A stretch of 64,000 nt of DNA from assembly GCF_946415235.1 (NCBI RefSeq), contig NZ_CAMKRR010000006.1:1-64000 (forward strand). The letters run 5' to 3'. The notes beneath the pieces are model-generated. The model did no database searches, had not been told where the DNA came from, and worked only from the letters and a program-made list of their open reading frames with translations. Source of the stretch: an uncultured Ruminococcus sp. (GTDB lineage Bacteria; Bacillota; Clostridia; Oscillospirales; Ruminococcaceae). Within the stretch, counting starts at the first letter, position 1. Each line of letters starts with the position of its first letter. The position numbers were made by a program, and so were the translations under genes. Shown here in pieces: positions 26,164 through 35,087 of the stretch.

Positions 26164-28542
26164 ATGGATCCTAATCAGAACAGGCCGCAGGGCAGACGTA
26201 AAAACGTCACATCAGGCGGCAGCGGAGCACATAGAAGAGGCGACGGCCTCGGTACAGGACCTGTAGGTTCCGGAAGCTACTCGGGAGGTTCGACAGGCGG
26301 CGGTGGCGGCGCAAAAAGAGCAGCTGCAGGCGGCGGCGGTCTTATCACAATTATTATAATTGTCTTTCTTATAATGAAGTTTATGGGCGGCGGCGCCGGT
26401 CTCGGAGGTGCCGGAAACGGCGGTGGAAGTACAGGCGGTGGTCTCGGCGATCTTCTCGGCTCGCTTACAGGCGGTTCAGCCCCTTCGGGATTTGATTTCA
26501 GCACGGAGGATACCGCAGTCGGAAACGACACAAGTGACAGCACGGTAGATACATCTGTTGCGACAGGCTCCCGTGAAAAGCGTACAGTTATCAAGGGCAA
26601 CGGTGAAGATGTCGTTACTCTTATGGTATATATGTGCGGTACCGACCTTGAATCAAAGTACGGCATGGCTTCTTCCGATATGGAAGAAATGAGAAGTGCG
26701 ACCTTCGGTGATAATGTTAATGTCATTATCTTCACAGGTGGATGCTCACAGTGGAAAGTCAGCGGTATCAGCAACAAGGTAAATCAGATCTATCAGATAA
26801 AGAACGGTCAGATCGGCAGGATCGTTGAGGACGCAGGCAGCAAGCCAATGACTGATCCTAACAATCTTGCTTCATTCATACAGTTCTGTGCAAAGAACTT
26901 CCCCGCAAACAGAAACGAACTCATTCTCTGGGATCACGGCGGCGGATCAGTAACAGGCTACGGCTACGACGAAAAGAACAAAAACAGCGGTTCCATGTCT
27001 CTTGCGGGAGTTAATCAGGCTCTCAAGGCAGGCGGAGTAAAATTCGATTTCATCGGCTTTGACGCTTGTCTTATGGCAACAGCAGAAACAGCACTCATGC
27101 TCAATGAGCACGCTGACTACCTCATTGCTTCCGAAGAAACAGAACCCGGTATCGGCTGGTACTACACAAACTGGCTCTCAAAGCTCGGCAGCAATACATC
27201 AGCTCCTACTCTTGACATAGGCAAGAATATCGTTGATGATTTTGTAACAGAGTGTGCTAAGAAGTGCAGAGGTCAGAAAACAACTCTTTCTGTCATCGAC
27301 CTTGCGGAATTCTCAAACACGGTTCCAAAGGATCTCACAGCATTCTCAAAGTCTATCAGCGAAAAGATCGCAAAGGACGATTATAAAGACATCTCGAACG
27401 CAAGATACGCTACACGCGAGTTTGCTGAAAGCACACGCATAGATCAGGTCGATCTTGTAAATCTTGCGGAAAATATCGGAACTCCCGAGGCAAAGGCTCT
27501 TGCTTCATCACTCAAAAATGCAATAAAGTATAACCGTACATCGACTAATATGACAAACGCTTACGGTGTATCTATCTATTTCCCGTATCAGCGTACTTCC
27601 TATGTAGATAAGGCTTGCAGCACCTATTCTCAGATAGGTATGGACTCAGAGTATTCAAAGTGCATCAAGCAGTTCGCAAAGGTCGAAACAGGCGGTCAGA
27701 TTGCAGCAGGCGGTACAGGTTCAGTACTGAGCTCGCTCTTCGGCGGCGCAGCTTCATCGGGATCGTCAGGCAGCTCTGATATGATCGGTTCGCTCCTTAC
27801 TTCGTTCCTTGGCGGAGGCGGCAGAAGTATTGAAGGTCTTGATGCTTCCAATACAGAGTTCATGGAAGACACGGATGTCAACGATACAGCTCAGTACCTT
27901 TCAACGCATTACTTTGATTCATCAAAGCTTACATGGGAAGAAAAGAACGGCACATATACCATGAAGCTTCCCGAATCACAGTGGGAAATGGTACATAGCC
28001 TCGACCTCAATATGTTCTACGACGACGGAGAGGGTTATATTGATCTTGGTCTTGACAATATCTACTACTTTGACGATAACGGCAACCTCGTTGCAGACAC
28101 TGACAAGAACTGGCTCTCTATCAACGGAAATGTAGTTGCTTACTACCACACCGATACAACAAAGAGCGGTAACGATACAATAATCACAGGTTATGTTCCT
28201 GCGTTCCTTAACGGTGAAAGAGTAAATCTCATAATCCAGTTTACAAACGACGATAACGGAATCATTGCAGGCGCTTCAACTGACTATGTCGGTGGTGAAA
28301 CAGAAGCAGTTGCAAAGAATCTCACCGAGATCAAAGCCGGTGATACTCTCGATTTCATATGCGATTACTACAACTATGACCAGGAGTATCAGGACAGCTA
28401 CCTCATAGGTGAACAGGTCATTGTTACAGATAATATGACTATCAGCAATACACCTGTCGGCGATGGCAAATGCCTCCTTCTCTACCGTTTCTCTGATATC
28501 TACAATCAGAATTACTGGTCAGAGCCTATTACTATCAAGTAA
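26164..28542 (+). CDS. Membrane-anchored clostripain-family (C11) cysteine peptidase
   Basis: 792 residues. A charged and Gly/Ser-rich N-terminus (1-60) is followed by one membrane helix (LITIIIIVFLIMKFM, about 62-77) without a cleavage site, so the protein is probably anchored with its N-terminus inside. A second Gly-rich linker reaches residue 115. The C11 domain occupies about 150-510: TLMVYMCGTDLES, catalytic His in LWDHGGG and catalytic Cys in FIGFDACLMA. A further Gly/Ser linker (about 515-560) precedes a beta-rich C-terminal module. The peptidases cut after Arg. ATG 26164 is chosen over 26152, since GGAGG overlaps the latter. It is monocistronic. Confidence 0.9.
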   Translation: MDPNQNRPQGRRKNVTSGGSGAHRRGDGLGTGPVGSGSYSGGSTGGGGGAKRAAAGGGGLITIIIIVFLIMKFMGGGAGLGGAGNGGGSTGGGLGDLLGSLTGGSAPSGFDFSTEDTAVGNDTSDSTVDTSVATGSREKRTVIKGNGEDVVTLMVYMCGTDLESKYGMASSDMEEMRSATFGDNVNVIIFTGGCSQWKVSGISNKVNQIYQIKNGQIGRIVEDAGSKPMTDPNNLASFIQFCAKNFPANRNELILWDHGGGSVTGYGYDEKNKNSGSMSLAGVNQALKAGGVKFDFIGFDACLMATAETALMLNEHADYLIASEETEPGIGWYYTNWLSKLGSNTSAPTLDIGKNIVDDFVTECAKKCRGQKTTLSVIDLAEFSNTVPKDLTAFSKSISEKIAKDDYKDISNARYATREFAESTRIDQVDLVNLAENIGTPEAKALASSLKNAIKYNRTSTNMTNAYGVSIYFPYQRTSYVDKACSTYSQIGMDSEYSKCIKQFAKVETGGQIAAGGTGSVLSSLFGGAASSGSSGSSDMIGSLLTSFLGGGGRSIEGLDASNTEFMEDTDVNDTAQYLSTHYFDSSKLTWEEKNGTYTMKLPESQWEMVHSLDLNMFYDDGEGYIDLGLDNIYYFDDNGNLVADTDKNWLSINGNVVAYYHTDTTKSGNDTIITGYVPAFLNGERVNLIIQFTNDDNGIIAGASTDYVGGETEAVAKNLTEIKAGDTLDFICDYYNYDQEYQDSYLIGEQVIVTDNMTISNTPVGDGKCLLLYRFSDIYNQNYWSEPITIK

Positions 28543-28548
28543 ATATTG

Positions 28549-28577
28549 AAGGGCAGCTTTACAGCTGCCCTTTTTAT
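28549..28577 (+). terminator. Terminator after the clostripain gene
   Basis: AAGGGCAGCT / AGCTGCCCTT arms, then TTTTATATA. Confidence 0.88.
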
Positions 28578-28621
28578 ATATTGTAAAAAAATAAAAATAA
28601 TTACACAAAAAATATTTACAC

Positions 28622-28650
28622 TTGACAATACTCCCCATTTGTAGTATAAT
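28622..28650 (+). promoter_or_regulatory. Promoter of the tRNA pair
   Basis: TTGACA, 17-base spacer, TATAAT, full consensus. It lies 11 bases upstream of tRNA-Pro, as usual for stable RNA genes. Confidence 0.88.
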
Positions 28651-28661
28651 ATTATTGCTGT

Positions 28662-28738
28662 CGAGGTGTGGCTCAGTTTGGTAGAGTACTACGTTCGGGA
28701 CGTAGGGGCCGCAGGTTCGAATCCTGTCACCTCGACCA
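28662..28738 (+). tRNA. tRNA-Pro (anticodon CGG)
   Basis: 77 bases including an encoded CCA. Seven-base acceptor CGAGGTG / CACCTCG, D stem GCTC / GAGT, anticodon stem CTACG / CGTAG around TTCGGGA, T stem GCAGG / CCTGT with TTCGAAT loop. The anticodon CGG reads CCG codons. Confidence 0.96.
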
Positions 28739-28749
28739 ATATACAAGAC

Positions 28750-28780
28750 GGTATACCGTCAATTCGGTATACCTTTTTTA
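28750..28780 (+). terminator. Hairpin with T-run between the two tRNAs
   Basis: GGTATACC, an eight-base loop, GGTATACC (each arm self-complementary), then TTTTTT. It looks like an intrinsic terminator placed between tRNA-Pro and tRNA-Leu, though no separate promoter for tRNA-Leu is visible. Confidence 0.6.
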
Positions 28781-28782
28781 AT

Positions 28783-28866
28783 GCCGCTGTGGTGGAATTG
28801 GCAGACACAAGGGACTTAAAATCCCTCGGTAGCAATATCGTACCGGTTCAAGTCCGGTCAGCGGCA
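28783..28866 (+). tRNA. tRNA-Leu (anticodon TAA)
   Basis: 84 bases without an encoded CCA (the next bases are CTG). Acceptor GCCGCTG / CAGCGGC, anticodon loop CTTAAAA in a GGGA / TCCC stem, a long variable arm CGGTAGCAATATCG, T arm ACCGG / CCGGT with TTCAAGT. A class II tRNA reading UUA. Confidence 0.96.
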
Positions 28867-28875
28867 CTGTTAAAT

Positions 28876-28908
28876 AAAGGCACGAGTAAAACTCGTGCCT
28901 TTATTTTT
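28876..28908. terminator. Bidirectional terminator between tRNA-Leu and the glycosyltransferase gene
   Basis: GGCACGAG, loop TAAAA, CTCGTGCC, then TTTATTTTT on the plus strand. An A-rich stretch ahead of the stem serves the exopolysaccharide operon on the minus strand. Confidence 0.85.
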
Positions 28909-30064
28909 ACATATTATATAATTCCGCTACTTTTCCATAGCTTACATTTTTGCTGCAAGGCTCACAGATACTCATATCTGTCAGCTCCAATCTTTTAACC
29001 ACTTCTTTTAAGTTCCCTTTTTCAATTTTATTGCTTTCGGGAACAGATTCACCGCTTCCGCCTGTATCGTATGTTATAACAGGCGTGCCGCATGACTGTG
29101 CTTCCAGATTAACGGTCGGATAATTATCCTCATAAGTAAGATTGAGGAATAGATCAGCCGCAGTGTATATCTCTGCAAGCTCCTTTACACTGTTTGTCCT
29201 TGTTATACCAATTATTCCTTCAGGCAGAGTTTTCAACTGATTATCTGACAATCCTACAAGAACTATTCTGTAACTGTCATCTATCATTTCTGACAGCTTT
29301 ATAAAATCATCAAGTCCTTTTCGCTTTTCCCAAACACTTGCCACACCAAGAAGTATCTTTTTTTCTTCAAGATGATAGCGCTCTCTAAAATCACCATAAG
29401 TTGGCTTGAAAACATCCGTGTCGATGCCGTTGTTTATTACCTCGACGTTGTATTCACCCAAATAGGAGTCCTTAACAAGCTCGGCAAGCCATTTTGACGG
29501 AGTAATTATCGTCATATCGGGAACACCTGTCATGATCTCTTTTTTTCGTCTCCAGTTATTCGATGAATCGTCAGTATATGCTATGGGATATTCCTTAAGA
29601 TTCGGGCAGTTGCCGCATCCGTTCTTCCATTTTGTACAGCCGGCAGCATCACAGTATGCACTGTGTCCCGTAAAAGCCCAGCAATCATGAAGTGTCCATA
29701 AAATACGCTTTCCACAGCTTTTCAGATAATCAAACAATATCTCAATATTCATATAATAGCCGTGTATGTTGTGCAAGTGTATAACATCAGGATCATATTC
29801 CCTGACCCATTCAATAAACTTCTTTGTTGCTTTCACTGAGCCAAATCCAACTTTATCAAACATTCTTGCCTTTAAACCGTGAAGTTTAACATCGAGGTCT
29901 GTTCCGATCCTGTAAGAATCTTTCCTGTACTTTTCAGGTGAAGTGTTCCTGCCGTATGCGATCCTGACCTCATGTCCCTGACCTGTCAGTATGTCATATA
30001 TATCGGTACATATTCTACCTGTGCTTCCCGAACCGCAGAAGCTGTTTATCAATAAAATTTTCAT
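28907..30064 (-). CDS. Glycosyltransferase family 4 protein
   Basis: 385 residues. The N-terminal Rossmann fold begins MKILLINSFCGSGSTGRI. HLHNIHGYYMN and WTLHDCWAFTGHSAYC follow, and four close cysteines (CDAAGCTKWKNGCGNC) form a possible metal site as seen in several capsule GT4 enzymes. The C-terminal GT-B domain has the nucleotide-sugar E-x7-E region near LTYEDNYPTVNLEAQSCGTPVITYDTGG. I use ATG 30064 instead of the TTG at 30076, because only 30064 has GGTGG ahead at a usable distance. It is the last gene of a three-gene polysaccharide operon. The sugar it transfers is not predictable. Confidence 0.9.
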   Translation of the reverse strand: MKILLINSFCGSGSTGRICTDIYDILTGQGHEVRIAYGRNTSPEKYRKDSYRIGTDLDVKLHGLKARMFDKVGFGSVKATKKFIEWVREYDPDVIHLHNIHGYYMNIEILFDYLKSCGKRILWTLHDCWAFTGHSAYCDAAGCTKWKNGCGNCPNLKEYPIAYTDDSSNNWRRKKEIMTGVPDMTIITPSKWLAELVKDSYLGEYNVEVINNGIDTDVFKPTYGDFRERYHLEEKKILLGVASVWEKRKGLDDFIKLSEMIDDSYRIVLVGLSDNQLKTLPEGIIGITRTNSVKELAEIYTAADLFLNLTYEDNYPTVNLEAQSCGTPVITYDTGGSGESVPESNKIEKGNLKEVVKRLELTDMSICEPCSKNVSYGKVAELYNM

Positions 30065-30113
30065 TTTAACCACCAAAATAATTATAAAAGACTATTAATG
30101 TCTTTTTGACAGA

Positions 30114-31373
30114 TCATGAGTTTCTCTCTGACAAACTCATGATTCTGTTTATCTCATTTGCAGTTTTTCTTTCTGATAAAAGAGTCAGATATTTTTCTAA
30201 TTTGTCGATAACAACCTTTTTATCAAAATTGCTTTCAAAATATCTTTTAGCTCTCTCTCCGCAATCCGAATACTTTTCTTTGTGCTCAATAAATTCTGTG
30301 ATAGCTCTTGCGTATCCGTCAACGTCATCAGCATTGACTGCAAGTCCGCATCTGCATTCTTCTATTATTTCCTTTGCACCGCCGTCCACCGCAGCTATGA
30401 TCGGTTTTCCTGCCGACATATAGCCCTGCAGCTTGGCAGGAACTGTATTCGCCGCATATCCTATTTTAGACTCTGAGCAAAGCGTCAATAAAAATGCGTC
30501 CATCTTGGGGTATACTTCGTTGAGTGTTTCTTTTGGAACACGACCGTAAAATGTTACAGTATCGCTTATACCGAGTTCTTTTGACAGCTCAACACATGAA
30601 TCATAGCTTGTACCGTTTCCGTATATATGTACACGAAATGGTTTATCTGTTTTGATCTTCGCAACAGCCTTCAGAATACACTCGATATTTTGCTGCTGAC
30701 CTATATTTCCTGCGAAGATAAGATCTGTCTCCTCCTTGATTTTATCAGCAATGCAGTCGGAAATTTGCATCTTATCAGAATGCTGTGGAATATACACTAT
30801 CTTGTCTTCATCGACCTTATTGACCGAAACAAGGTATTTCTTAAACGGCTTCGAGGTTATTCCCACAAGATCACCGCTTCCGTAAGCGTACTGACAATAC
30901 TTTTTTACCAAGTAAAAAAGCGGATTCTTGTTGCCTACGCCCCATATCTTCATCTGATCGGGCCAGATGTCTATACAATAAAAAAGCAGAGGCTTTTTCA
31001 GTTTCTTTTTCAGAACTATACCGCCGGCACCCATGAAAATGGGGGCTGTCTGATACGAAAGAATTACATCTGCTTCATATTTATGAAAACGAGCGTACGT
31101 AGTCGAAGAAATCCAGAATGACAAATAATTCAGAACTCTGAAAAGAAATCCACGTCTTCTTGCTATAATAGGAACTCGGTGGATTTTAACCCCGTTCCTG
31201 ACCTCGTCTCTGTTCTTACCGTGTTTATATTCTTCGGGGACTACACTTGTGGCATAGTCAGGCAGACCTGTAAGGACAGTAACATCATGCCCTCTTTTTA
31301 CAAGTTCCTCTGCAATATCATTGATCAGAAAGTTTTCCGGCCAATAATACTGCCCAACAATTACAATTTTAAT
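30114..31373 (-). CDS. Glycosyltransferase family 4 (WcaI/WbuB type), probable ATT start
   Basis: 419 residues if started at ATT 31373. The reading frame runs without a stop 83 codons upstream of the first conventional start (TTG at 31124). Those codons encode a textbook GT4 N-terminus: KIVIVGQYYWPENFLINDIA, then ELVKRGHDVTVLTGLPDY. The next in-frame stop is five codons before ATT, and no ATG, GTG or TTG lies between. GAGAGG stands eight bases ahead of ATT. The C-terminal half carries FAGNIGQQQNIECIL and MSAGKPIIAAVDGGAKEII, the nucleotide-sugar site. It follows the initiating transferase gene by 38 bases. Function: addition of a later sugar to the lipid-linked repeat unit, inferred. Confidence 0.88.
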   Translation of the reverse strand: MKIVIVGQYYWPENFLINDIAEELVKRGHDVTVLTGLPDYATSVVPEEYKHGKNRDEVRNGVKIHRVPIIARRRGFLFRVLNYLSFWISSTTYARFHKYEADVILSYQTAPIFMGAGGIVLKKKLKKPLLFYCIDIWPDQMKIWGVGNKNPLFYLVKKYCQYAYGSGDLVGITSKPFKKYLVSVNKVDEDKIVYIPQHSDKMQISDCIADKIKEETDLIFAGNIGQQQNIECILKAVAKIKTDKPFRVHIYGNGTSYDSCVELSKELGISDTVTFYGRVPKETLNEVYPKMDAFLLTLCSESKIGYAANTVPAKLQGYMSAGKPIIAAVDGGAKEIIEECRCGLAVNADDVDGYARAITEFIEHKEKYSDCGERAKRYFESNFDKKVVIDKLEKYLTLLSERKTANEINRIMSLSERNS

Positions 31374-31411
31374 ATAAAACGCCTCTCTTCAATGCCGTAT
31401 TCCCAAGTACA

Positions 31412-32089
31412 TCAGCAGTTTTTCGCACCAATAACGCAAAATACCGTTTTCCATAATATTTTTATATCTGTTTTTACAGAACGCTCTCTTATGTACTTTC
31501 TGTCAAGTTCGATCTGTTCTTCTTTTGTAAGATCGTTTTTTCCGAATATCTGCCAGTAGCATGACAAGCCCGGCTTCACAAGCAGCCTGTCGTCAGGGAG
31601 TTCAACCTGCTCTTCGGCGATGAACGGCCTTGGTCCGATAATTGACATATCTGATTTTAAAATATTGAACAGCTGTAAGAGTTCATCTATAGAGTATTTG
31701 CGAAGAAATGCTCCGATCCTTGTTACACGCGGGTCATCTGACATTTTAAAATTTGCCCCCTGATCCTCATTTCTCTCTTTCAGCTCTTCTCTGAGGCTGT
31801 CAGAGTTTGCACCCATTGTTCTGAATTTATAGATATTAAAGGTTTTTCCGTTTAAACCGACTCTGCTTTGTACATAAAAAGGAGAATGTCTGTCTTCTAT
31901 CATGATAAGCAATGAAATGATAAGAAGAAACGGAGACAGCAAAATCAGAGCAGTCAATGATAAAACAATATCCCCCAAACGCTTTAAAACGCTGTAGACG
32001 GGCTTAGTTTCCAACTCGATTTTCTCGTCGTTAGTGTTTTTAAACTCAATTTCCCTCAGATTATTTTCTAAAACCCCAACCCTTGCCAT
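31412..32089 (-). CDS. Initiating sugar transferase (undecaprenyl-phosphate sugar-1-phosphate transferase)
   Basis: 225 residues. One hydrophobic hairpin (about 38-60) is followed by the monotopic transferase domain with QSRVGLNGKTFNIYKFRTM, DDPRVTRIGAFLRKYSIDEL and MSIIGPRPF, the signature of the WcaJ/PglC family. It starts lipid-linked glycan synthesis by moving a sugar-1-phosphate onto undecaprenyl phosphate at the inner membrane face. It is the first gene of the operon, about 150 bases behind a strong promoter; the ribosome site is weak (AAGG). No flippase or polymerase gene is in the cluster. Confidence 0.93.
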   Translation of the reverse strand: MARVGVLENNLREIEFKNTNDEKIELETKPVYSVLKRLGDIVLSLTALILLSPFLLIISLLIMIEDRHSPFYVQSRVGLNGKTFNIYKFRTMGANSDSLREELKERNEDQGANFKMSDDPRVTRIGAFLRKYSIDELLQLFNILKSDMSIIGPRPFIAEEQVELPDDRLLVKPGLSCYWQIFGKNDLTKEEQIELDRKYIRERSVKTDIKILWKTVFCVIGAKNC

Positions 32090-32248
32090 AAATAACCGAC
32101 CTTATTAGACACAATTTTCGCATAGTCTAAACTGCTGACTCAGTGATAACAAACTATGAATAATTTAATGAAAAAATTACAGCACGTTCCCGTAAAACGA
32201 TGTAGATATTAAGCAGATCTTGTCCGTTTTTAGTGCTCTCAATTGAAA

Positions 32249-32277
32249 ATAATATCATAAACGGAATTGCCTGTCAA
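32249..32277 (-). promoter_or_regulatory. Promoter of the polysaccharide operon
   Basis: Minus strand: TTGACA, 17-base spacer, TATTAT. Confidence 0.72.
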
Positions 32278-32356
32278 GTATTATTTTGCTATAATTATAC
32301 CGCAAGTTTTAGCAGTAGTTGGTCATCATATTTTTGCATAGATTATACATAAATAT

Positions 32357-32381
32357 CCCCCCGTGACGAAGCCACAGGGGG
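32357..32381. terminator. GC-rich hairpin downstream of the SGNH hydrolase gene
   Basis: CCCCCTGTGG / TCACGGGGG (minus strand) forms a strong stem with a small bulge about 90 bases after the stop codon. The following T-run is weak on the minus strand. Confidence 0.5.
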
Positions 32382-32469
32382 AAAAGCTGTTTTTATATGT
32401 CCAATTGCAAAACTTTACATAACATAATAAAGCAAATAATCAGAAATTATTTATCTTTTTCATTTTTTA

Positions 32470-33198
32470 TCAATAAATGTACTCGTTCAAAGCTTTCATC
32501 CATAAATCTTTTGAGTCATCATTTAAGTGGACTCCATCCACAGTATATTCAGGGTTCATTTCGCCAGAAAGCACATAAGCAGAATGTGTATCAATATAGG
32601 TTATACCATGTCTTTTCGCTATATCCTGTAGCTTTGAATTAAACCTGACTATATTCTCATTTGTTAATCCTCTTTTTTGTTTTTTATTTGAAATAGGAAG
32701 AACGCTTTGAATAAAAAGCTCCGCATCGGGATTATCTTCCGCTATCTCGCTGACCATTATCTCATACTCTTCAGCCAAATTATCTACACTGCATGAACCA
32801 AGACTGTTGACTCCGCCTTCAATAAAAATCTTTTCAGGTGAAAGATGACTGATCATAGCCGATCTCTTATGTATACCCGATAAAAAATCACCTGATAAGC
32901 CCAGATTAACTATTTTTTTATCTTTGTAATATCCCTGAAAGTTTTCATCGGTCGTCAGACTGTCACCAATAAAAACAATATCTGCATCATATTCCAGCTG
33001 ATTTAAAGAACTTTCCCAACTTAAAAGAGTATAGTCGATCTCTTCAGATATCGGTAACCCTATTTTGGCAAGCATTCTCTGCGGCGTCATTTGTTTGACA
33101 AAAAGAAATCCTATAAAAGCGGATAATAGAATGCATAATATAAACAGTATCACTGTGAGACATAAAATTTTTTTATTTAAATCACATCTGTTTTTCAT
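32470..33198 (-). CDS. Membrane-anchored SGNH/GDSL hydrolase
   Basis: 242 residues. One helix at about 10-33 anchors the protein, and the rest faces outside. Block I is FIGDSLTTDE with the nucleophile Ser, block II has NLGLSGD, block III is EGGVNSLG and block V YTVDGVHLND carries the catalytic Asp and His. This is a complete SGNH set. Enzymes of this kind deacylate polysaccharides or lipids; the neighbouring polysaccharide operon suggests a role in glycan deacetylation, by inference. Start: ATG 33198 with GAGGAG six bases ahead, preferred over upstream in-frame codons. Confidence 0.85.
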   Translation of the reverse strand: MKNRCDLNKKILCLTVILFILCILLSAFIGFLFVKQMTPQRMLAKIGLPISEEIDYTLLSWESSLNQLEYDADIVFIGDSLTTDENFQGYYKDKKIVNLGLSGDFLSGIHKRSAMISHLSPEKIFIEGGVNSLGSCSVDNLAEEYEIMVSEIAEDNPDAELFIQSVLPISNKKQKRGLTNENIVRFNSKLQDIAKRHGITYIDTHSAYVLSGEMNPEYTVDGVHLNDDSKDLWMKALNEYIY

Positions 33199-33230
33199 AA
33201 AAAAACTCCTCATTAATAACATACTCACTG

Positions 33231-33259
33231 ATTATATCACAAATGCTCATGCACGTCAA
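33231..33259 (-). promoter_or_regulatory. Promoter of the SGNH hydrolase gene
   Basis: Minus strand: TTGACG, 17-base spacer, TATAAT. Confidence 0.72.
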
Positions 33260-33360
33260 TTGTTTTTCGGTCATTAAAACATAAACATTATTTTTTAATA
33301 TTGTTTGCAGGCGATAACCAATTATTTTTCTATTTTAAGCGGTTTATTGAAAAAATACTC

Positions 33361-33389
33361 TTGACATTACTGCAATAATATAGTATAAT
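33361..33389 (+). promoter_or_regulatory. Promoter of the sodium:solute symporter gene
   Basis: TTGACA, 17-base spacer, TATAAT, full consensus. The leader is about 80 bases. Confidence 0.82.
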
Positions 33390-33474
33390 AAGGAACGGTA
33401 ATCACTTTATTAATTTAAAGCTTTACAGATTTATAACTAAAAAACCGTAAAGCAACAGAAAGGTCGAGATATCA

Positions 33475-35070
33475 ATGCAATCCCAAAGCGCTACAACCGC
33501 TACATTCGTCATACTTGCCATTTATGTCACTATTATGGTATGTATCGGAATCTATATGTCAAGGCGGACAAAATCCACCGAGGACTTCATGCTCGGAGGC
33601 AGAAGCGTAGGCTCCTGGCTAACAGCTTTTTCCTACGGTACTACTTATTTCTCAGCAGTCGTATTCATAGGCTATGCAGGTCAGTTCGGCTGGATGTATG
33701 GTGCTTCCGCTTCATGGATAGGATTAGGCAACGCAATTATAGGAAGCCTTATCCCCTTCTTCCTTATAGGAAAAAGAACTCGTCTTATGACGAATCACCT
33801 CGGTGCAAAAACTATGCCCGAATATTTTGAGCGCAGATTTGACTCCAAGTCTCTCAAAACAGCATCAGCTCTTATCGTTTTCATCTTCCTTATCCCTTAT
33901 ACCGCTTCGGTCTATAACGGTCTTTCACGTCTTTTCGGTATGGTATTTGACCTCGGAGACAACGGCGCGACCTACATAATCATCGCAATGGCTGTTCTTT
34001 CAGCTGTTTATGTAACACTCGGCGGCTATAAGGCAACAGCTCTCAACGACTTCTTCCAGGGAATAATCATGCTTATCGGAATCGGAACCGTTGTAGCACT
34101 TACAGTTCAGAAAAAAGACGGCCTTTCAGCTGCACTCAGCGCTCTGAACGATATTTCCGACGCAAAGACTCCAAAGGGTACACTCGGTTCGCTCTTCGGA
34201 CCTGATCCCATTAACCTGCTCGGAGTTGTTATCCTCACATCACTCGGTACATGGGGACTTCCTCAGATGGTCCAGAAGTTCTACGCTATAAAGGACGAAC
34301 AGGCTATCAAGAAGGGCGCTGTCATCTCCACAATTTTCGCTGTCGTTGTTGCAGGCGGCTCATACTTCATGGGCGGATTTGTAAGACTTTACTGTACACT
34401 CGGCGGTGATCTTGACAAGACACACATTGAAGAAGTCAATGGCAAGCCTGTATACGATACAATGGTGCCTGCACTTCTTGATCAGGCTCTCCCGAATATC
34501 CTTATCGGACTTGTTGTAGTACTTGTTCTTTCTGCTTCACTTTCAACTCTCTCATCGCTTGTTCTCACATCAAGCTCAACTCTTACGAACGATCTTATCA
34601 AGCCTCGTATCAAGAACTTTGACGACAAGCATCAGGTTATGTTCATGCGAATATTTATTGCGGTCTTCCTTCTTATCTCCGTAATAATCGCCTGCAACAA
34701 GAACGCTTCCATATCCACTCTCATGTCATACTCATGGGGAGCACTTTCAGGCGCATTCCTCGGACCATTCCTCTACGGTCTTTTCATGAAGAAGGTCTCA
34801 AAGGCTGCCTGCTGGACAAGCTTCATCACAGGCGTGGGCATCAGCGTTATTCATATGGTACTCTTCAGCCTTAACATAGAAGCATTCAGCGGCATCAAGC
34901 AGTCGATCATTGATCTTAACTGTCCGCTTTCACTGTTATCACCTATCAACGCAGGTGCATTTTCTATGATACTTTCACTTATCATCGTACCTGTTGTAAG
35001 CTTATTTACAGCAGCTCCCGATAAAAAGACAGTTGACAACGCATTCAGCAGTCTTACTACAAGCAAATAA
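33475..35070 (+). CDS. Sodium:solute symporter (SSS family)
   Basis: 531 residues with about 13 membrane helices, the standard size. RRTKSTEDFMLGGRSVGSW (about 24-42) is the conserved first cytoplasmic loop. SLSTLSSLVLTSSSTLTNDL near residue 360 corresponds to the Na2 sodium site on helix 8, which in the family uses neighbouring Ser/Thr residues. The overall pattern is closest to PutP/PanF-like members, but the substrate (proline, sugar, pantothenate or other) cannot be read from the sequence. It is monocistronic. If the V-ATPase of this window pumps Na+, this carrier would use that gradient. Confidence 0.9.
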   Translation: MQSQSATTATFVILAIYVTIMVCIGIYMSRRTKSTEDFMLGGRSVGSWLTAFSYGTTYFSAVVFIGYAGQFGWMYGASASWIGLGNAIIGSLIPFFLIGKRTRLMTNHLGAKTMPEYFERRFDSKSLKTASALIVFIFLIPYTASVYNGLSRLFGMVFDLGDNGATYIIIAMAVLSAVYVTLGGYKATALNDFFQGIIMLIGIGTVVALTVQKKDGLSAALSALNDISDAKTPKGTLGSLFGPDPINLLGVVILTSLGTWGLPQMVQKFYAIKDEQAIKKGAVISTIFAVVVAGGSYFMGGFVRLYCTLGGDLDKTHIEEVNGKPVYDTMVPALLDQALPNILIGLVVVLVLSASLSTLSSLVLTSSSTLTNDLIKPRIKNFDDKHQVMFMRIFIAVFLLISVIIACNKNASISTLMSYSWGALSGAFLGPFLYGLFMKKVSKAACWTSFITGVGISVIHMVLFSLNIEAFSGIKQSIIDLNCPLSLLSPINAGAFSMILSLIIVPVVSLFTAAPDKKTVDNAFSSLTTSK

Positions 35071-35087
35071 GATGAATTGAAATTACC

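Larger units (their letters stand above)
32090..32469. other. Intergenic region with promoter leader and hairpin
   Basis: 380 bases without a gene. It holds the leftward promoter of the polysaccharide operon (32249-32277), its leader of about 150 bases, and a GC-rich hairpin at 32357-32381 that may end the SGNH hydrolase transcript. I see no known riboswitch pattern in the leader. Confidence 0.6.
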
